Assembly (NCBI GenBank): GCA_020466095.1
Contig: CM035807.1
Span: 45,567,978-45,631,977 of the forward strand
Direction of reading: 5' to 3'
Source of the DNA: Chlorops oryzae
Taxonomy: Eukaryota > Arthropoda > Insecta > Diptera > Chloropidae
Length of the DNA: 64,000 bases
Under the pieces are notes generated by a model, which was given only the letters and a program-made list of their open reading frames with translations, made no database searches and had not been told where the DNA came from. The translations under genes and the position numbers were made by a program. Positions 22,537 through 33,760 of this stretch are shown here, one piece after another. Every line of letters starts with the position of its first letter. The stretch's first letter is position 1.

Positions 22537-24821
22537 ATGAGCAGGGACGTACGTTCTTTCTTGACCACAAAAGAGTTTTGTTTGAACCCAGTAGTTTCCA
22601 CTTCTAACAAAAATCCTTCTGAAGTTGTCCATCCATATAATACGGGTGTAAAAAAGTATGATATCGGCAATTTCGTTGGAAACAAATTAGAAGATGCAGT
22701 TAAATTGGATTTTCTGCAGAATATTTGGAAGCCCGAACCAAATTACAAATTCCCACTTTTGGAGAAATTTTCAGAGAGGAAAATACGCTTTCGACCGCAG
22801 TGGTTCAAAGATTACGCCTGGCTGGCATACTCGGAAACCAAATGTGGGGCGTTCTGTATTCCGTGCGTTTTATTTACTGCAAGTGGAGGGAAAGGATCGC
22901 AACGACTTGGCCAACTCGTGAAAAAACAGTTCGATAACTGGAAGAAGGCCACAGAGGTAATAAAATAAAATTTGTCATTTTTATGTTTGTATCAAATGTA
23001 AAATGTAAAAATATCAATATGTAAGTATACCTGTGTTTCTAAATTAAAGGTTTTGAACGAGCATCAGAAGAAGATCTACCATCAAAACGCTCTTGTAGAT
23101 CAATAAATGTTTTTAGAGGCAATGAGAGATTCTTCAGTTCAGATTGAAAATAGAATCAACGAAGGACGTATAAAACAAATCATAAAAAACCGGCAGTGTC
23201 TCGTTCCGATTATTGAGGCAATAATAGTGCTTGGAAGACAAGAAATCTCACTAAGAGGTCACCGGGATAATGATCTAATACCAGTGAGAAACGATTTTGA
23301 TCGCCTTAATGGTGCCAATTTTCGAGCACTTCTATCCTATAGAGCTCTAGCAGATTCCAACTTGCGCGATCATTTAAAAAGACCTTCCGAGCGCTTAGAA
23401 TACACAAGCCCCTCAATTCAAAATGAAATAATTGCCGCAGCTTACGTTATTTTGACTAGAAAAGTCATTGCAAAAGCTATTGACGCACAATTCTTTTCAG
23501 TCTTAGTTGATGAAACTTCAGATGTGTCTTTGACGGAACAAGTTACAATTTGTTTGCGCTATATTAACTCAAACGACGATCAAAAAATTTTCATTAATGA
23601 GGACTTTTTTACGTTTTGCACTACGGCTTCCACAAAAGGTTAAAAATATGAATTATAAATAGGAACGACATAATATACTTAAAGTTTTTTTTGCAGGTAT
23701 CCATTTAGCTGAAATAATAGTCACTAACCTTCGTGGGAGTGGTTTGAATTCTAAATTTCTTGTTGGCCAAGGATATGATGGAGCACGGAATATGAGCGGT
23801 GTTTTTAACGGTGTTCAGGCTATAGTTCAGTCAAGTTTCGCTCCTCATGCACTTTACGTTCATTGCGCAGCGCATTGCCTGAATTTATCGATATGCGCAG
23901 CAAGCAATTTACCCGCTATTAAAAGTTGCATTCTCTTGATCGAGAAAATTTACCTGTTTTTTAACACGCCAAAAAGACGCTTTTCTTTAAAAAGATTTGT
24001 AGAAGCAAATTCTTTCAATAAGACGAAAACGTTGAAAAGATTAAATTTGACCAGATGGGTTGCTAAGTTCGAAGCAGTTAGCGATTTTCACTAAGTTTTT
24101 GAAAATGTTTATAAAGCCTTAGAAGATATGGAATGTGATGAGCCAAACGCCAAAATACTGAAAAACGCAATTGATTTTGAGTTCATTAACGCTCTGAAGG
24201 TACTGGTTTTAGTTTACGACCATTCACTGCCCCTAAGTCTGCAGTTTCAGAAAAAAAACCTGGACTTGGTTGAAGCAATGAGCTTGGCTGACGATATTCA
24301 ACAATTACTTGAAAATATTCGGTCTAAAGAAGAAGGCTTCAAGAAAATCTGTGAATCTGCAAAATCAATGGCAGAAAATCTAGATGTGAGTATAAAGCTA
24401 ACACGAACTCAAGCAAATTCTGGATTTTCTACAGAAAAGTATTATCGCGTCAAAGTTATTTAATGAATTTCTTGACTTCTATAAAATGGAGTTAAAAGAG
24501 AGGTTCTCTAACCATAAAAATGTGTTATCAGGATTTCAAAGACTGTTTGATGATAGCTTGTCTAACACAGATTTGGAGAAAACTGTAAAATTTTACGAGG
24601 AATTTTTTCCTTGCTCATCATCAGCTGTAATGGCGGAAGTTATGATTTGGAGGCAATATCTAAGTCGTAAACAAATCTCGCCGAAAAATGCTATTGATGC
24701 TATAGATGTTTGTCCAAAAGAAACCTTTCCAGCCACTTTTCTTCTGCTTAAAATTATAGCAAAGCTGCCAGTATCAACCAGTACCCAAAAGGACATTTTC
24801 AATGACTTAACAGAGGTTTAA
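22537..24821 (+). pseudogene. hAT transposase, DUF4371/zinc-finger MYM-like, broken
   Basis: Exons 22537-22956, 23050-23638 and 23697 onward join in frame across 93 bp and 58 bp GT-AG introns. Exon 1 carries a TTF-type zinc-finger region (RPQWFKDYAWLAYSETKCGA, then CIPCVLF). Exon 2 has FFSVLVDETSDVSLTEQVTI with the first catalytic Asp. Exon 3 has GQGYDGARNMSG and YVHCAAHCLNL. In-frame stops occur at 23104-23106 and 24092-24094, and a frameshift lies near 24445. The C-terminal dimerisation region starts (KIIAKLPVSTS) but is cut off at 24821 before its usual end. ATG 22537 was preferred over 22465 because the family homology begins close to it. Confidence 0.8.
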
Positions 24822-24996
24822 TTTCATTCTTTGATTTAAAATGTGGTTCAACCGGCATGAAATGCCGACACAATTGTGTGATACAATGAAATTTGAAATA
24901 ATATATCTTGTATTAGTTTGAGTTTTTATTGAGTTTTTCAAAACTTATTACTATTTTTAATTCCCCCCCTTTTCAAAAATCCTACCTACGCCACTG

Positions 24997-25330
24997 ACAC
25001 CCCAAGTTTGGGGTAATTTTTCATAATGCAAAATTGCCTCAAATCAAAAAAGGAAATAAAGCCCCAAAATTGGGGTAATTTTTCATTATGAAAATTTTCC
25101 CTAAATCAAAAAATTAAAAAACGCTCCAAATGTAACACAAATTTAGAAAAATGGAAAATGACCCCAAACTGAAAACGAAAAAAGGCCCAAAAAAAAAAAG
25201 AAAAATCGCCCTAAAAATCGTGTTGTTGTTTCCAATACAAAATTTTGGGGCTTTTTTCATTTTCAGTTTGGGGCCATTTTGCATTCGGGCCATTTTTCAG
25301 GGAGCCGAAAATCAAAAGCACTCCAATCAA
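24997..25330. repeat. Degenerate GGCCCC/TTGGGGT repeat, block 3
   Basis: Continuation of the 20910-21319 repeat beyond the hAT element. Confidence 0.65.
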
Positions 25331-25604
25331 AAAAAATATGAGTTTAATATAAACGAAAACTTCATTCCTTTGACACGTGTCAAACGTCCATTTACTTGAA
25401 GTCATGTTCTCTTCCCAGTTGTCCTCTATGATCGTCAGAGCATGCACTACCGGATGCTTGGAAGTAAGGATACCACGTCGAAAGATACCATAATTTCGAC
25501 ATCTTTTTTTTTTTTATTGTAGTCAGTTTGTTCTTGAAGTCCATTGAACCTTTAACGTTTTATACAGAATTTTCTGTAAACGTCTCAAGGGTGTCCGCCA
25601 TATA

Positions 25605-26889
25605 TTAGGTGTAGTAAAAAGAAATCCATTATTTTTCCAATAGATGGCGTTATTTATCTGCATCTCGCGTTGTATAAGTCCGATCGTGTTCCGCTAGGGG
25701 GCATTAGAAAGATGACAGTTCCTACTAAAAAAGCTTTTTTGACACTTTTTTGATTGATTGATTCAGTTTTGTTTGAGAGCTTGTCAAAGATGGACATCAG
25801 CAAAGAGAAAATTCGCTACATTTTACAGTTTTTCTTCGATAAGGGAGAAAACGCAAGCCAGGCGGCTGAAAAGTGAATAGCGTTTGTGGACCTGATACTG
25901 TAACAGCCAATCATGCGCAATTTTGGTTTCGTCGATTCCGTTCCGGTAACTTCGATGTCAAGGATGCACCACGCACTGGAACCAATTGTCGAAAATGTCG
26001 ATAAAATCATGGAAATTTTTCGAGTCCGACCGTCATGTTAGCACTGTTTCGATTGCAAAAGAGCTAAAGATTGCACAAAAAACCTTTGGAACCATTTGAA
26101 TAAGGCTGGATACACAAAGAAGCTCGATGTATGGGTGCCACACGAGTTAACGCAAAAAAACCTCATAGACCGAATTTCCATCTGCGAATCGCTGCTGAAC
26201 CGCAACAAAATCGACCCATTTCTGAAGCGGTTGGTGACTGGTGATGAAAAGTGGGTCACTTACGACAACGTCAAGCGAAAACGGTCGTGGTCGAAACACG
26301 GTGAACCGGCGGAAACAGTGGCCAAGCCAGGATTGACGGCCAGAAAGGTTTTGCTGTGTGTTTGGTGGGATTGGCAGGGAATTATCTACTATGAGCTGCT
26401 CCCATACGGCAAAACTCTTAACTCGGAACTCTACTGTCAACAATTGGACCGTCTGAAGGAAGCAATCGCCCATAAGCGGCCAGGTTTGGCCAATAGGAGA
26501 GGAATTGTGTTCCATCAGGACAACGCCAGGCCACACACATCGATAGTGACTCGCCAGAAGCTCCGGGAGTTTGGTTGGGAGGTTCTTCTGCATCCACCTT
26601 ATAGTCCGGACCTGGCACCAAGTGATTACCATCTGTTCCTGTCCATGGCGAACAATTTTGCTGGTGAAACATTCGCTTCAAGAGAGGCTTCTGAAATTCG
26701 ACTGTCTCAATTTTTTGCTAATAGGAACGAGGGCTTCTATGAGAGAGGCATAATGAAATTACCTTTAAAATGGCAACAAGTTATCGAACAAAACGGCGCA
26801 TATTTGACCTAAATCGGGTCATTCTAACTATCTTAAATAAAGCCCTCAATTTTATGCAAAAATAATGGATTTCTTTTTACTACACCTAA
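25605..26889 (+). mobile_element. mariner element copy 1 (1,285 bp)
   Basis: Perfect-looking inverted ends TTAGGTGTAGTAAAAAGAAA and TTTCTTTTTACTACACCTAA, flanked by TA on both sides. Nearly identical in sequence to copy 2 at 49912-51179, so a recent family. Both copies are inserted in Penelope sequences. Confidence 0.95.
25790..26812 (+). pseudogene. mariner transposase, frameshifted N-terminus
   Basis: The ATG at 25790 starts MDISKEKIRYILQF. Relative to copy 2 there is a 2 bp deletion near 25876 and another 2 bp deletion near 25983. There are also single-base changes near 26018 and 26084. The DNA-binding half is therefore out of frame. From 26096 to 26812 the catalytic half is open. It has TGDEKWVTY (Asp 1), VFHQDNARPHTS (Asp 2) and YSPDLAPSDYHLF (Asp 3), the D,D34D pattern of mariner. 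The enzyme cannot be made whole from this copy. Confidence 0.9.
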
Positions 26890-27690
26890 TATTTGCGCAG
26901 TCTACTAGCTGGTGCGTCAATTGTGGAGCAAATTGGTCTAAGTGCATAACCCTGTTTGTGAATTTTTGGTAGTCCATATATACGTGGTGCTTTAGGTACG
27001 TTAACTTTCAAATAATATTGTTTACCGGCTTCTATTGTGTTTGATTTTACCATCCTGTCAATTATTTCATTCGTTTTCTTGTGTAATGTTAAAATTGGAT
27101 CTTTATTCGATTTCCTGTATGTCATTAAATCATTTACTATTTCTTGCATTTTCATATTATAGTGCTTTACTTCCATCGCAACTGTCGAGTTTCCTTTATC
27201 AGCGTCTAGTATCAATATGGTTTTGTTCTTACGAAGAAAATTTTCAGTTTGTTTCACTGTGTTTGTAATAAATTTGTCCGTCTCGCCCCACTGTCGTTTG
27301 TTAATTTAGTTGTCTTATATCATCGTGACTCTGGTTCTCGCTGCTTCCTGCTTTTCTGGTCCCATAATTGTTCTTATGCATTCTTCGCTGTCTCCTATTA
27401 ACTTTAAAATCGGTAGTTCATGTTGTTGGTAAGGTATTGCAAATTTTGGCCCCAGAGAGAGAGAAGTAGTTTTACATTCTTAGGAAACTCTATGTTCGTT
27501 GTATTTGTAAACCAAATGCCATTGTATTTAACCAAATACCATTGTATTTAATCTTTGTGTTATTAGTGCTTGTGATGTTCTGTCTTCTGAATTTCTCAAT
27601 ATGTTTTTATCTTGATTTTCTCTCAAATACGTCATTACAGATTCTGACACTATCCGTCAGCTGTGCTATTTCTTTGATGTCGAGATGATA

Positions 27691-29640
27691 TTAATTTGTT
27701 TATTTATTTATTTATTTAGTCTATGAAAGAGAGTTCTTACAGACCATTTACTTAAGGCTAGTTTAAAGTACATATAAACATGACTAGTAGAAATGCTTAG
27801 ACAAAGATAACAAAAATTGCCTTTAACCGCTCTCTTGAAAACACAAAATCAATATCTGCATTAGCAGAAATAGAATTTAAACGAAATAAGTCTCTATAGA
27901 TAGGAGCAAAAGTTTCATAATTTGTTCTCACCAGCTTTAAGTAAAACATATCAATATGCCTTAAGATTCGAATGGGTACATTAAACGCTATCAAATTAAG
28001 TAACTCCGGACAATCAAATTTTGCCGTCACTAGGTCCGACATAAAAAGAAGTTAATGCAAGGCACGACGCTACTCTAGAGTCTTCAAGCCTATAAGCGCG
28101 AAGCGAGTATTGTTCGGTAGAGTTAGTTCACCAGAACAAAATGTTCGCAGAGAAAAACGTGTGAAAGATCTTTGAACTCGTTCAACACGGGCAATATGGC
28201 CTACATGGTATGGACCCCATATGAAAAAAGCACACTCTAACTTCGATCTGACAAGCGATATATAAAAAGACTTTAAAGTATACGGATGTGAAAAACATGA
28301 GCCGTTACGTTTGATGAAAGCAAACATTCGATAAGCATGGGGAATCATGTAATTCAGATGATGAGCAAACCCAAATTTCGAGTCCAACACCACACCCAAA
28401 TCCTTCACAATATCCATCCGTTTCAGAAGATAGGTACCAAGAACATAGGAAGTGGGAAAGGAGTTGCCGGCTTTGGAGTATGTAACAAAAGAGCATTTAT
28501 CCAAGTAAAGAAAAAGCTAATTTTTAGAACACCATTGATACAAAGACCGAGCATCCGCCTGCAGAGATTCTGAATCTGACAAACTATGACGTCCAGTTGG
28601 ACGAATGAGATCCTATTATATAGGTAGGATTCAATTCACCTCGAAAAACTAGAGTGAAATCCCAATGAGGCAAGCTTCATAACGAGAAATTTGTGCGAAA
28701 CCTTGTCAAAGACTTTAGAAAATTCCGTATAAATTCTATCAACTTGGCATCCTTCAGAAAAAGCCGATAAACAGTATTCTGTAAATATAGTAAGATAAGT
28801 CAAGGTTGACCTACCCGAGACAAAACCATGCTGCATCGGGGAAATGATACTTTTTACAGCAAAAGATATTCTATTCTTAACTTTGCATTCAAGGAGTTTA
28901 CTTTTATTTGAAATTTTAGAAATTGGCCTAAAATTTTCAATATTACTTTTATTACTGTTTGGGCCCGTAAAGAATTAGTGGTCTTGCGACCCAAATGGGG
29001 CAAAGGGAAATCGTATGTAGATGAAATAAAAGCTCGTACCTTTGACTGGTGGCGTCGGACGGATTGGTGTCGTGGTTCTGTCGTGACGGTTGCTGCTGCT
29101 GAGGCTGTTGTTGTTTCTGCTGCTGTTGTGGTTGGCGTTGTTTCTGCGTTGATTGCTGTTGGATTACCATATTTAAATATAGGAGTAATTGTGGCAGATT
29201 TCCACTCATCTTTAAAATTTCCAGTAGTCAAAGATTTATGAAAAATAATTTTTAATGGTACTGGAATAGCTCCCACGCAGCTCTTGAGAAAAATTACTGA
29301 GAACCCATCTAAATCATTTTTAGATGAATTCTTCAATTTTTGAATACTATTGGTGACATCATCTTCATTCAGACTTAAAGAACCGAAGTCAATAACAGAA
29401 AGGGAATCCGAATTTTCATATTACTCGTTCGCATTAGGAACGAAATTTTACGTAAAGAAGTCAGCAAATAAAATTGCTGTTTCAAGATCAGATGTTGGGT
29501 AGGCGAATTTCAAAAACATATTCCTAGGAATGTAGGAATTTTTCTATTTTGAATTTATAAAGCGCCAAAATTCCTTTGGATTGGATATTATGTTTGATTC
29601 GAGCTTCAAACAAGTAAAGAAGTTTAAATCGGCTAAGCCG
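27691..29640 (-). mobile_element. LINE A, reverse-transcriptase half (minus strand)
   Basis: The 3' end lies at the left with a (TAAA)n-type tail at about 27693-27720. Reading leftward from 29340: SKNDLDGFSVIFLKSC and WKSATITPIFKYGNP. A GCT/GTT-rich insertion follows (about 29040-29165). Next are FRPISKISNKSKLL (about 28930) and MQHGFVSGRSTLTYL (28800). Last are DLGVVLDSKFGFAHHLNYMI and FYISLVRSKLECAFFIWGPY (28070-28504). This is the CR1/jockey-like RT order. Several frameshifts and missing blocks, including the catalytic (Y/F)xDD motif, make it inactive. Its 5' half resumes at 31842. Confidence 0.7.
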
Positions 29641-29789
29641 ATTGCACACATACCTTTTCCTCAGCCTTAAATATGTTAAAACATTACCTTAACGAAAATT
29701 CCTGCCGTTTTCGTTTTTCTAGCTTGGATATCTATTTATACCTTATCTGTACTTCGATTAAGCTTCTAAGACTCGAGATTTTTATTAAG

Positions 29790-30130
29790 CACAAAATTTT
29801 CGCGGATGGTGGGCATGGTCAAGTTTTAACCGTTAGAGGAAATTTTGTCTAGCAGCGAAGTACTCAATTCAAAATAGTGAAAATCAAATTTTTGCGAATT
29901 TCGCCAAAGGTGGTATTGATCAAATTTTAACCGATAGAGGACATTTTGTCTAGCAGTGAAATACTCAATTCAAAATAGTGAAAATCAAATTTTTGCGAAT
30001 TTCGCGAATGGTGGTCTTGATCAAATTTTAACCCTTAGAGGACATTTTGTTTAGCTGCGAAATACTCATTTCAAAATAGTGAAAATAAAATGTTTGCAAA
30101 TTTCGCGAAATGTGGTCATGGTCAAAACTT
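29790..30130. repeat. 100 bp tandem repeat, about 3.3 copies
   Basis: TTTTTGCGAATTTCGC and its variants recur near 29891, 29991 and 30091. Each unit also holds TTTTAACC...TAGAGGACATTTTGTCTAGC. Confidence 0.85.
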
Positions 30131-30189
30131 ATCCATATGTGACGACTTTATTTGGCGGCAAAATACACAATCAGAAAAAACAAAAAAAT

Positions 30190-31070
30190 CATTTTTGTAT
30201 TCAGATATGAGAATAAGAGAAAGAGTGTATTCTTCTTATGTTGAAGATGATGACCATAGTTATAGCAATGTCGCTGTTCAGATTCATATTCTCTGCAATA
30301 AAGACTCAATCAATGACGGTATTTATGTTCTTAACCAGGAGTTAGAAAATGTTCATAACTGGGCATTAAGAAATCGACTCTGTTTAAATCCGAGCAAATC
30401 GAAATGCCTTATTATAAGTAGGAGAGTGATTAACCCAGCCTCTTTTCCCACAATCTCTTTGAATGGGCAACCTATCGACCTAGTAAGCAAAGTAAAAAAC
30501 CTTGGCGTCACCTTCAATGGAACTTTGACGTGGAATAATCATATCCTTATTACTATCGGAAAAGTATATGGAATGTTACGCGCATTGTGGAACTCTCAAT
30601 CGTTTACGCCGTACAACATTCGTGTCCTCCTCGCTAAAACATATCTTTTTCCAACCCTTTTTTATGGCTGCGAGCTGTTTGCAAACTGCGATTCTAACTG
30701 CAACCGTCGACTTAATGTACTGTTTAACAACATCGCAAGATACATCTTTAAAAAGCGCAGGTACGAAAGTATCTCATATCTCAGCAAGCAAATTTTTGGA
30801 ATGGATCTTAACAGCCTACTCAAATACAAAGTAATACTTTTTTTACACAAAATAATTACGACCAAAACTCCCTCATATCTCTACAATCGTCTACGGTTCG
30901 CGCACTCAGAACGGGGGAACAGACTGGTGTCATACCGATACTCTACACAAACATCCAAGCGCCAATTTTTTGTAAACTCAGTTCGCCTATGGAACTCACT
31001 TTCTAATCACATTCAAGTCTTGAGCAACACTGTGCAATTTAAGAGCTTCCTATCTGCGTTCCTCTCCTAA
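30190..31070 (+). pseudogene. LINE B reverse-transcriptase C-terminal fragment
   Basis: A single open frame reaches the stop at 31068-31070. It includes NPSKSKCLIISRR, VKNLGVTFNGTLTWNNH, LLAKTYLFPTLFYGCELFAN and NSVRLWNSLSNHIQ. This is the thumb and downstream region of a non-LTR retrotransposon RT. The catalytic block is cut off; only YVEDDDH-like sequence remains near 30240. The first 30 codons come from the adjoining 100 bp repeat. Truncated at the 5' side, as usual for dead LINE copies. Confidence 0.7.
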
Positions 31071-31279
31071 AAACTTCTCTATTTCCTTATCTATATATAT
31101 TTTTCCCCTCCTGTCTGACTTTTTTAACCTCTTATTTACCTTTCCACCGTCTCACCTTCTCGTTTACTATTTTTGCTCTCTCTAACCTAATAGTTATAAG
31201 TCATTGCAATTTTTCACACTGTAAGTTTACAAATACCTACCTAGTGCTATTTATAAGAAAATTTTTTCCTTGTTGTACT

Positions 31280-31330
31280 AGGATTAATATAATAAACACA
31301 CACACACATAAACACACACACAACAGCTTC
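31280..31330. repeat. (CA)n-rich tail after LINE B
   Basis: AATAAACACACACACACA and further CA runs after an AATATAATAAAC end, consistent with the LINE B 3' terminus. Confidence 0.6.
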
Positions 31331-31339
31331 AGTCTACAT

Positions 31340-31596
31340 AGCAGCTACACACACACAAAATTTCAATAAGCTGGGATGTACAGTAAAAAAGTTATCCAGG
31401 AAAAACGTTAAAAATCATGATTTTTGAAACTTCTGAACCACTTCCCACGGCCCAAGAAGGGACTACGAAAATTTGTATTCAGTTTTTCGGACATTTACCT
31501 GGTTCAAGTCCATGCCAAATTTCAATATGATATCTTTCATGGCTTAGGAGTAAATTACGAAGAACTAAAGTGTGACCGACAGACAGACAGACAGAC

Positions 31597-31629
<33 letters not shown>

Positions 31630-31762
31630 TGGCTAGATCGACTCCTCTTGTCACCCTTATCAAGAATATATATAAATGTCTTTATCTATCGCGACTCCTT
31701 TAGTTGTTCCATACTCCGAGCCAAACTTAATATACCCTTTCCTTCGGAAAAGGTATAAATAT
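31340..31762 (+). repeat. DINE-like repeat with (GACA)n microsatellite and terminal hairpin
   Basis: CAAGTCCATGCCAAATTTC leads into GACAGACA repeats (about 31579-31629), then TGGCTAGATCGACTC, AAGAATATATATA, and a small hairpin ATACCCTTT...AAAGGTAT (31731-31757). This order closely follows the DINE-1/Helentron-associated repeats of Drosophila. Non-coding. Confidence 0.55.
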
Positions 31763-31841
31763 TAGATTTATATTGGAATTTATTTAAGAAATTAAGCTCC
31801 CGCATATAAAACTTGCATTTAAGAAAAAATTACCTGTGGCC

Positions 31842-31901
31842 AAAAATCTTAAAACGAAATTTTATAAAAGATCTTTTATAAAATTTCGTTTTAAGATTTT
31901 T
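31842..31901. repeat. 60 bp perfect palindrome at a LINE breakpoint
   Basis: Two 30 bp arms with no spacer, centred between 31871 and 31872 (AAAAGATCTTTT). The right arm continues into LINE A coding sequence; the left arm is an inverted copy of it. Confidence 0.95.
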
Positions 31902-33650
31902 AAGTTTTTTAAAACGAGCAGTAGCCCATGGTGTATTGCACATTTTTCTACGCACCCGAGGTATATATTCATTGCAAAGATTTACTACGTTGCGCTTAAA
32001 ACTCAAAAAAGCAGCCTTTGGAGATAAATCAACCAACATAGAATGCCAATCTATGCTAGCGGTTTTATGATTCAAGAGATCAAAATCACAGTTTTCATAA
32101 TTGAAATAACCAGATGTGTCAATATTTACCGCAATCAGCAAAAAATCATAAAATTCTAGTTCAATCGGAAGAGCTATATAATGCACTGTAGCTGGTGAGA
32201 TAGGCGACGGAGATTCATTATTCTTAAAATTAATACCTTCTGTAATAAAAACCAAGTCTAATAGCTTATTTAGGCAATTGAAACAATTATTAACTTGAGC
32301 CAGAGTGAGAGCTGAGAAAGTATCAATTAAAAGCAATTCTATTGTACTAGAAACATAACACGGCGTAAGAGAAAATTTATCTGCGGGTAAATTCCAATTT
32401 AATTTATTTAAATTAAAATCTCCTAATACGCATAATTAGCTATTTATCAAAATACAAGCAGTGGAATTAAAATTATCTACATGAGATTTATACAACTCAA
32501 AGTAACTGTTCGGAGGAATATAAGATGCGAACAAAAGCAACTTAATTGTTTGACCGCCAATAGATATACAAATTTGATCAATGATCGTGTCTTCATTTTC
32601 AAGCACAACTAAATCAGCAGAGAGAGTGTTCTTGACTGCAATAAGAACACCCCCTCCCCTACTTCAACCCGTTTTAATCGGATCACGATCTTTACGGAAA
32701 ATTTTAAAAACATTAAGATTAAAAAACTCTTCGTCAAAAAAATTTTAATTAAGCCAGGTTTCACAAATTTATATGATATCATAGTCAGAATGGGCAGTCA
32801 AAGAAGTAAATAGAATGCCTTTTGTGCGCATACCAGAGACATTTTGATAATACATTTTCAAAGAAGAATTCGAATTCAATTAAGATACAATATTATTATT
32901 GTTATTATAAGGCAAAGTAATCGATGAGTTACGCGATCCATTGTATATTACGTCTTCACTTGCTGATCTATTCGTTTTTGTAAAAACGAAAAGCTCGTAC
33001 TCTGACTCTTTTAGGCCAAATAGCAGGAGATAGAAGCACATCGTAGTGAGAAGAAGAGACACCAAGCTTAAAATTGACAGAAACGAAGAAAGATGAAGCC
33101 ACTTTGTATGCTCAGCAACGCTCAATTTACAGCTCACATTAGAAGCGACAACAATTGCATTATTATTCCTCTTTCGATTATAATAATTATTTACTTCAGT
33201 ACACTCACTAACACCAGTGTTGTTACTGACCGACTGGGAGAGCATATTAGAAAGCTGAAAGAGACGACATCATATTGCCATTACTTTCAACAGAATTCAA
33301 TGCTGATGCCAGAAATGGTTGAATAAGAGAATCTGCCGATCAAAAAAGTACATCATCACGATATGCTAGGCGAGCAGAAGCTATATTATCAGCCATATCA
33401 GAAGAGTGAGAGCAGGAAGCAATTCTAGTTCTAGAGGCAAAAACAATATCTATCAATTCTCGAGCGGGTGAATTGAATACGAGTGGATCATCTGACTCAG
33501 TAGCTACAGTTACAGAATCAACATTCGGAGATACAGAGATTTTAGAGACCAGGAGCTCAGAAGTACCAGCTGTAGACTTTGGGAGACTTGCCGAAAATGC
33601 CTTTGAATATACCGTACGCCGAGGCTCAGTATATTGGCTTTTGAGCGCGT
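31872..33650 (-). pseudogene. LINE A, ORF1 tail and endonuclease half (minus strand)
   Basis: Read leftward from 33650. An ORF1-like stretch ends with FKLGVSSSHYDVL and WPKRVRVRAFRFYKNE at about 32968. ORF2 begins near 32860 with YYQNVSGMRTKG. Apurinic endonuclease blocks follow: ICETWLN, RGGGVLIAVKN (about 32650), GDFNLNKLNWNLP (about 32400) and LDLVFITEGI. Stops occur, for example near 32435 and 32785. The RT half lies at 27691-29640, so about 2.2 kb of foreign DNA (29640-31841) separates the halves. CR1/jockey-type; inactive. Confidence 0.7.
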
Positions 33651-33760
33651 AACAATAGCATTATTACTAATAGGTTGACAAATAGATCAACTGTGCAATC
33701 AATGCTGCAAGAGATGATGCGGGCTCAAAGCCAAATCTTGCAAATTCTAATTGCAAAAAA

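Larger units (their letters stand above)
21328..24996 (+). mobile_element. 3.67 kb hAT transposon with 8 bp target duplication
   Basis: It starts CAGTGGAGTAGGTA and ends TACCTACGCCACTG. Flanks are ACACTCCA (21320-21327) and ACACCCCA (24997-25004), an 8 bp duplication with one mismatch as hAT elements make. The flanking GGGGT repeat continues on the far side. It carries a spliced DUF4371-type hAT transposase pseudogene. The left subterminal 1.1 kb holds an ATT trinucleotide run (21757-21782) and a small inverted-repeat element. Confidence 0.85.
25385..27690 (-). mobile_element. Penelope-like element copy 1, 5' part, split by mariner copy 1
   Basis: Minus strand, reading right to left. 27430-27500 has the phrase FAIPYQQHELPILKLIGDSE in parts. 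26892-27257 has ILDADKGNSTVAM, then APRIYGLPKIHKQG and RPICSTIDAP, typical of Penelope reverse transcriptase. After the mariner (25605-26889), 25385-25600 has MVSFDVVSLLPS (RT motif A) and IIEDNWEENMTSSKWT. There are stops and frameshifts, and the catalytic YVDD block and GIY-YIG endonuclease are absent from this copy. The left break is near 25385. Confidence 0.75.

Noticed and set aside
29040..29165. Thr/Ala-rich insertion in the LINE A frame as a possible coding domain
   Set aside because: It is a GCT/GTT-rich low-complexity insertion within a broken RT and has no counterpart in LINE proteins.
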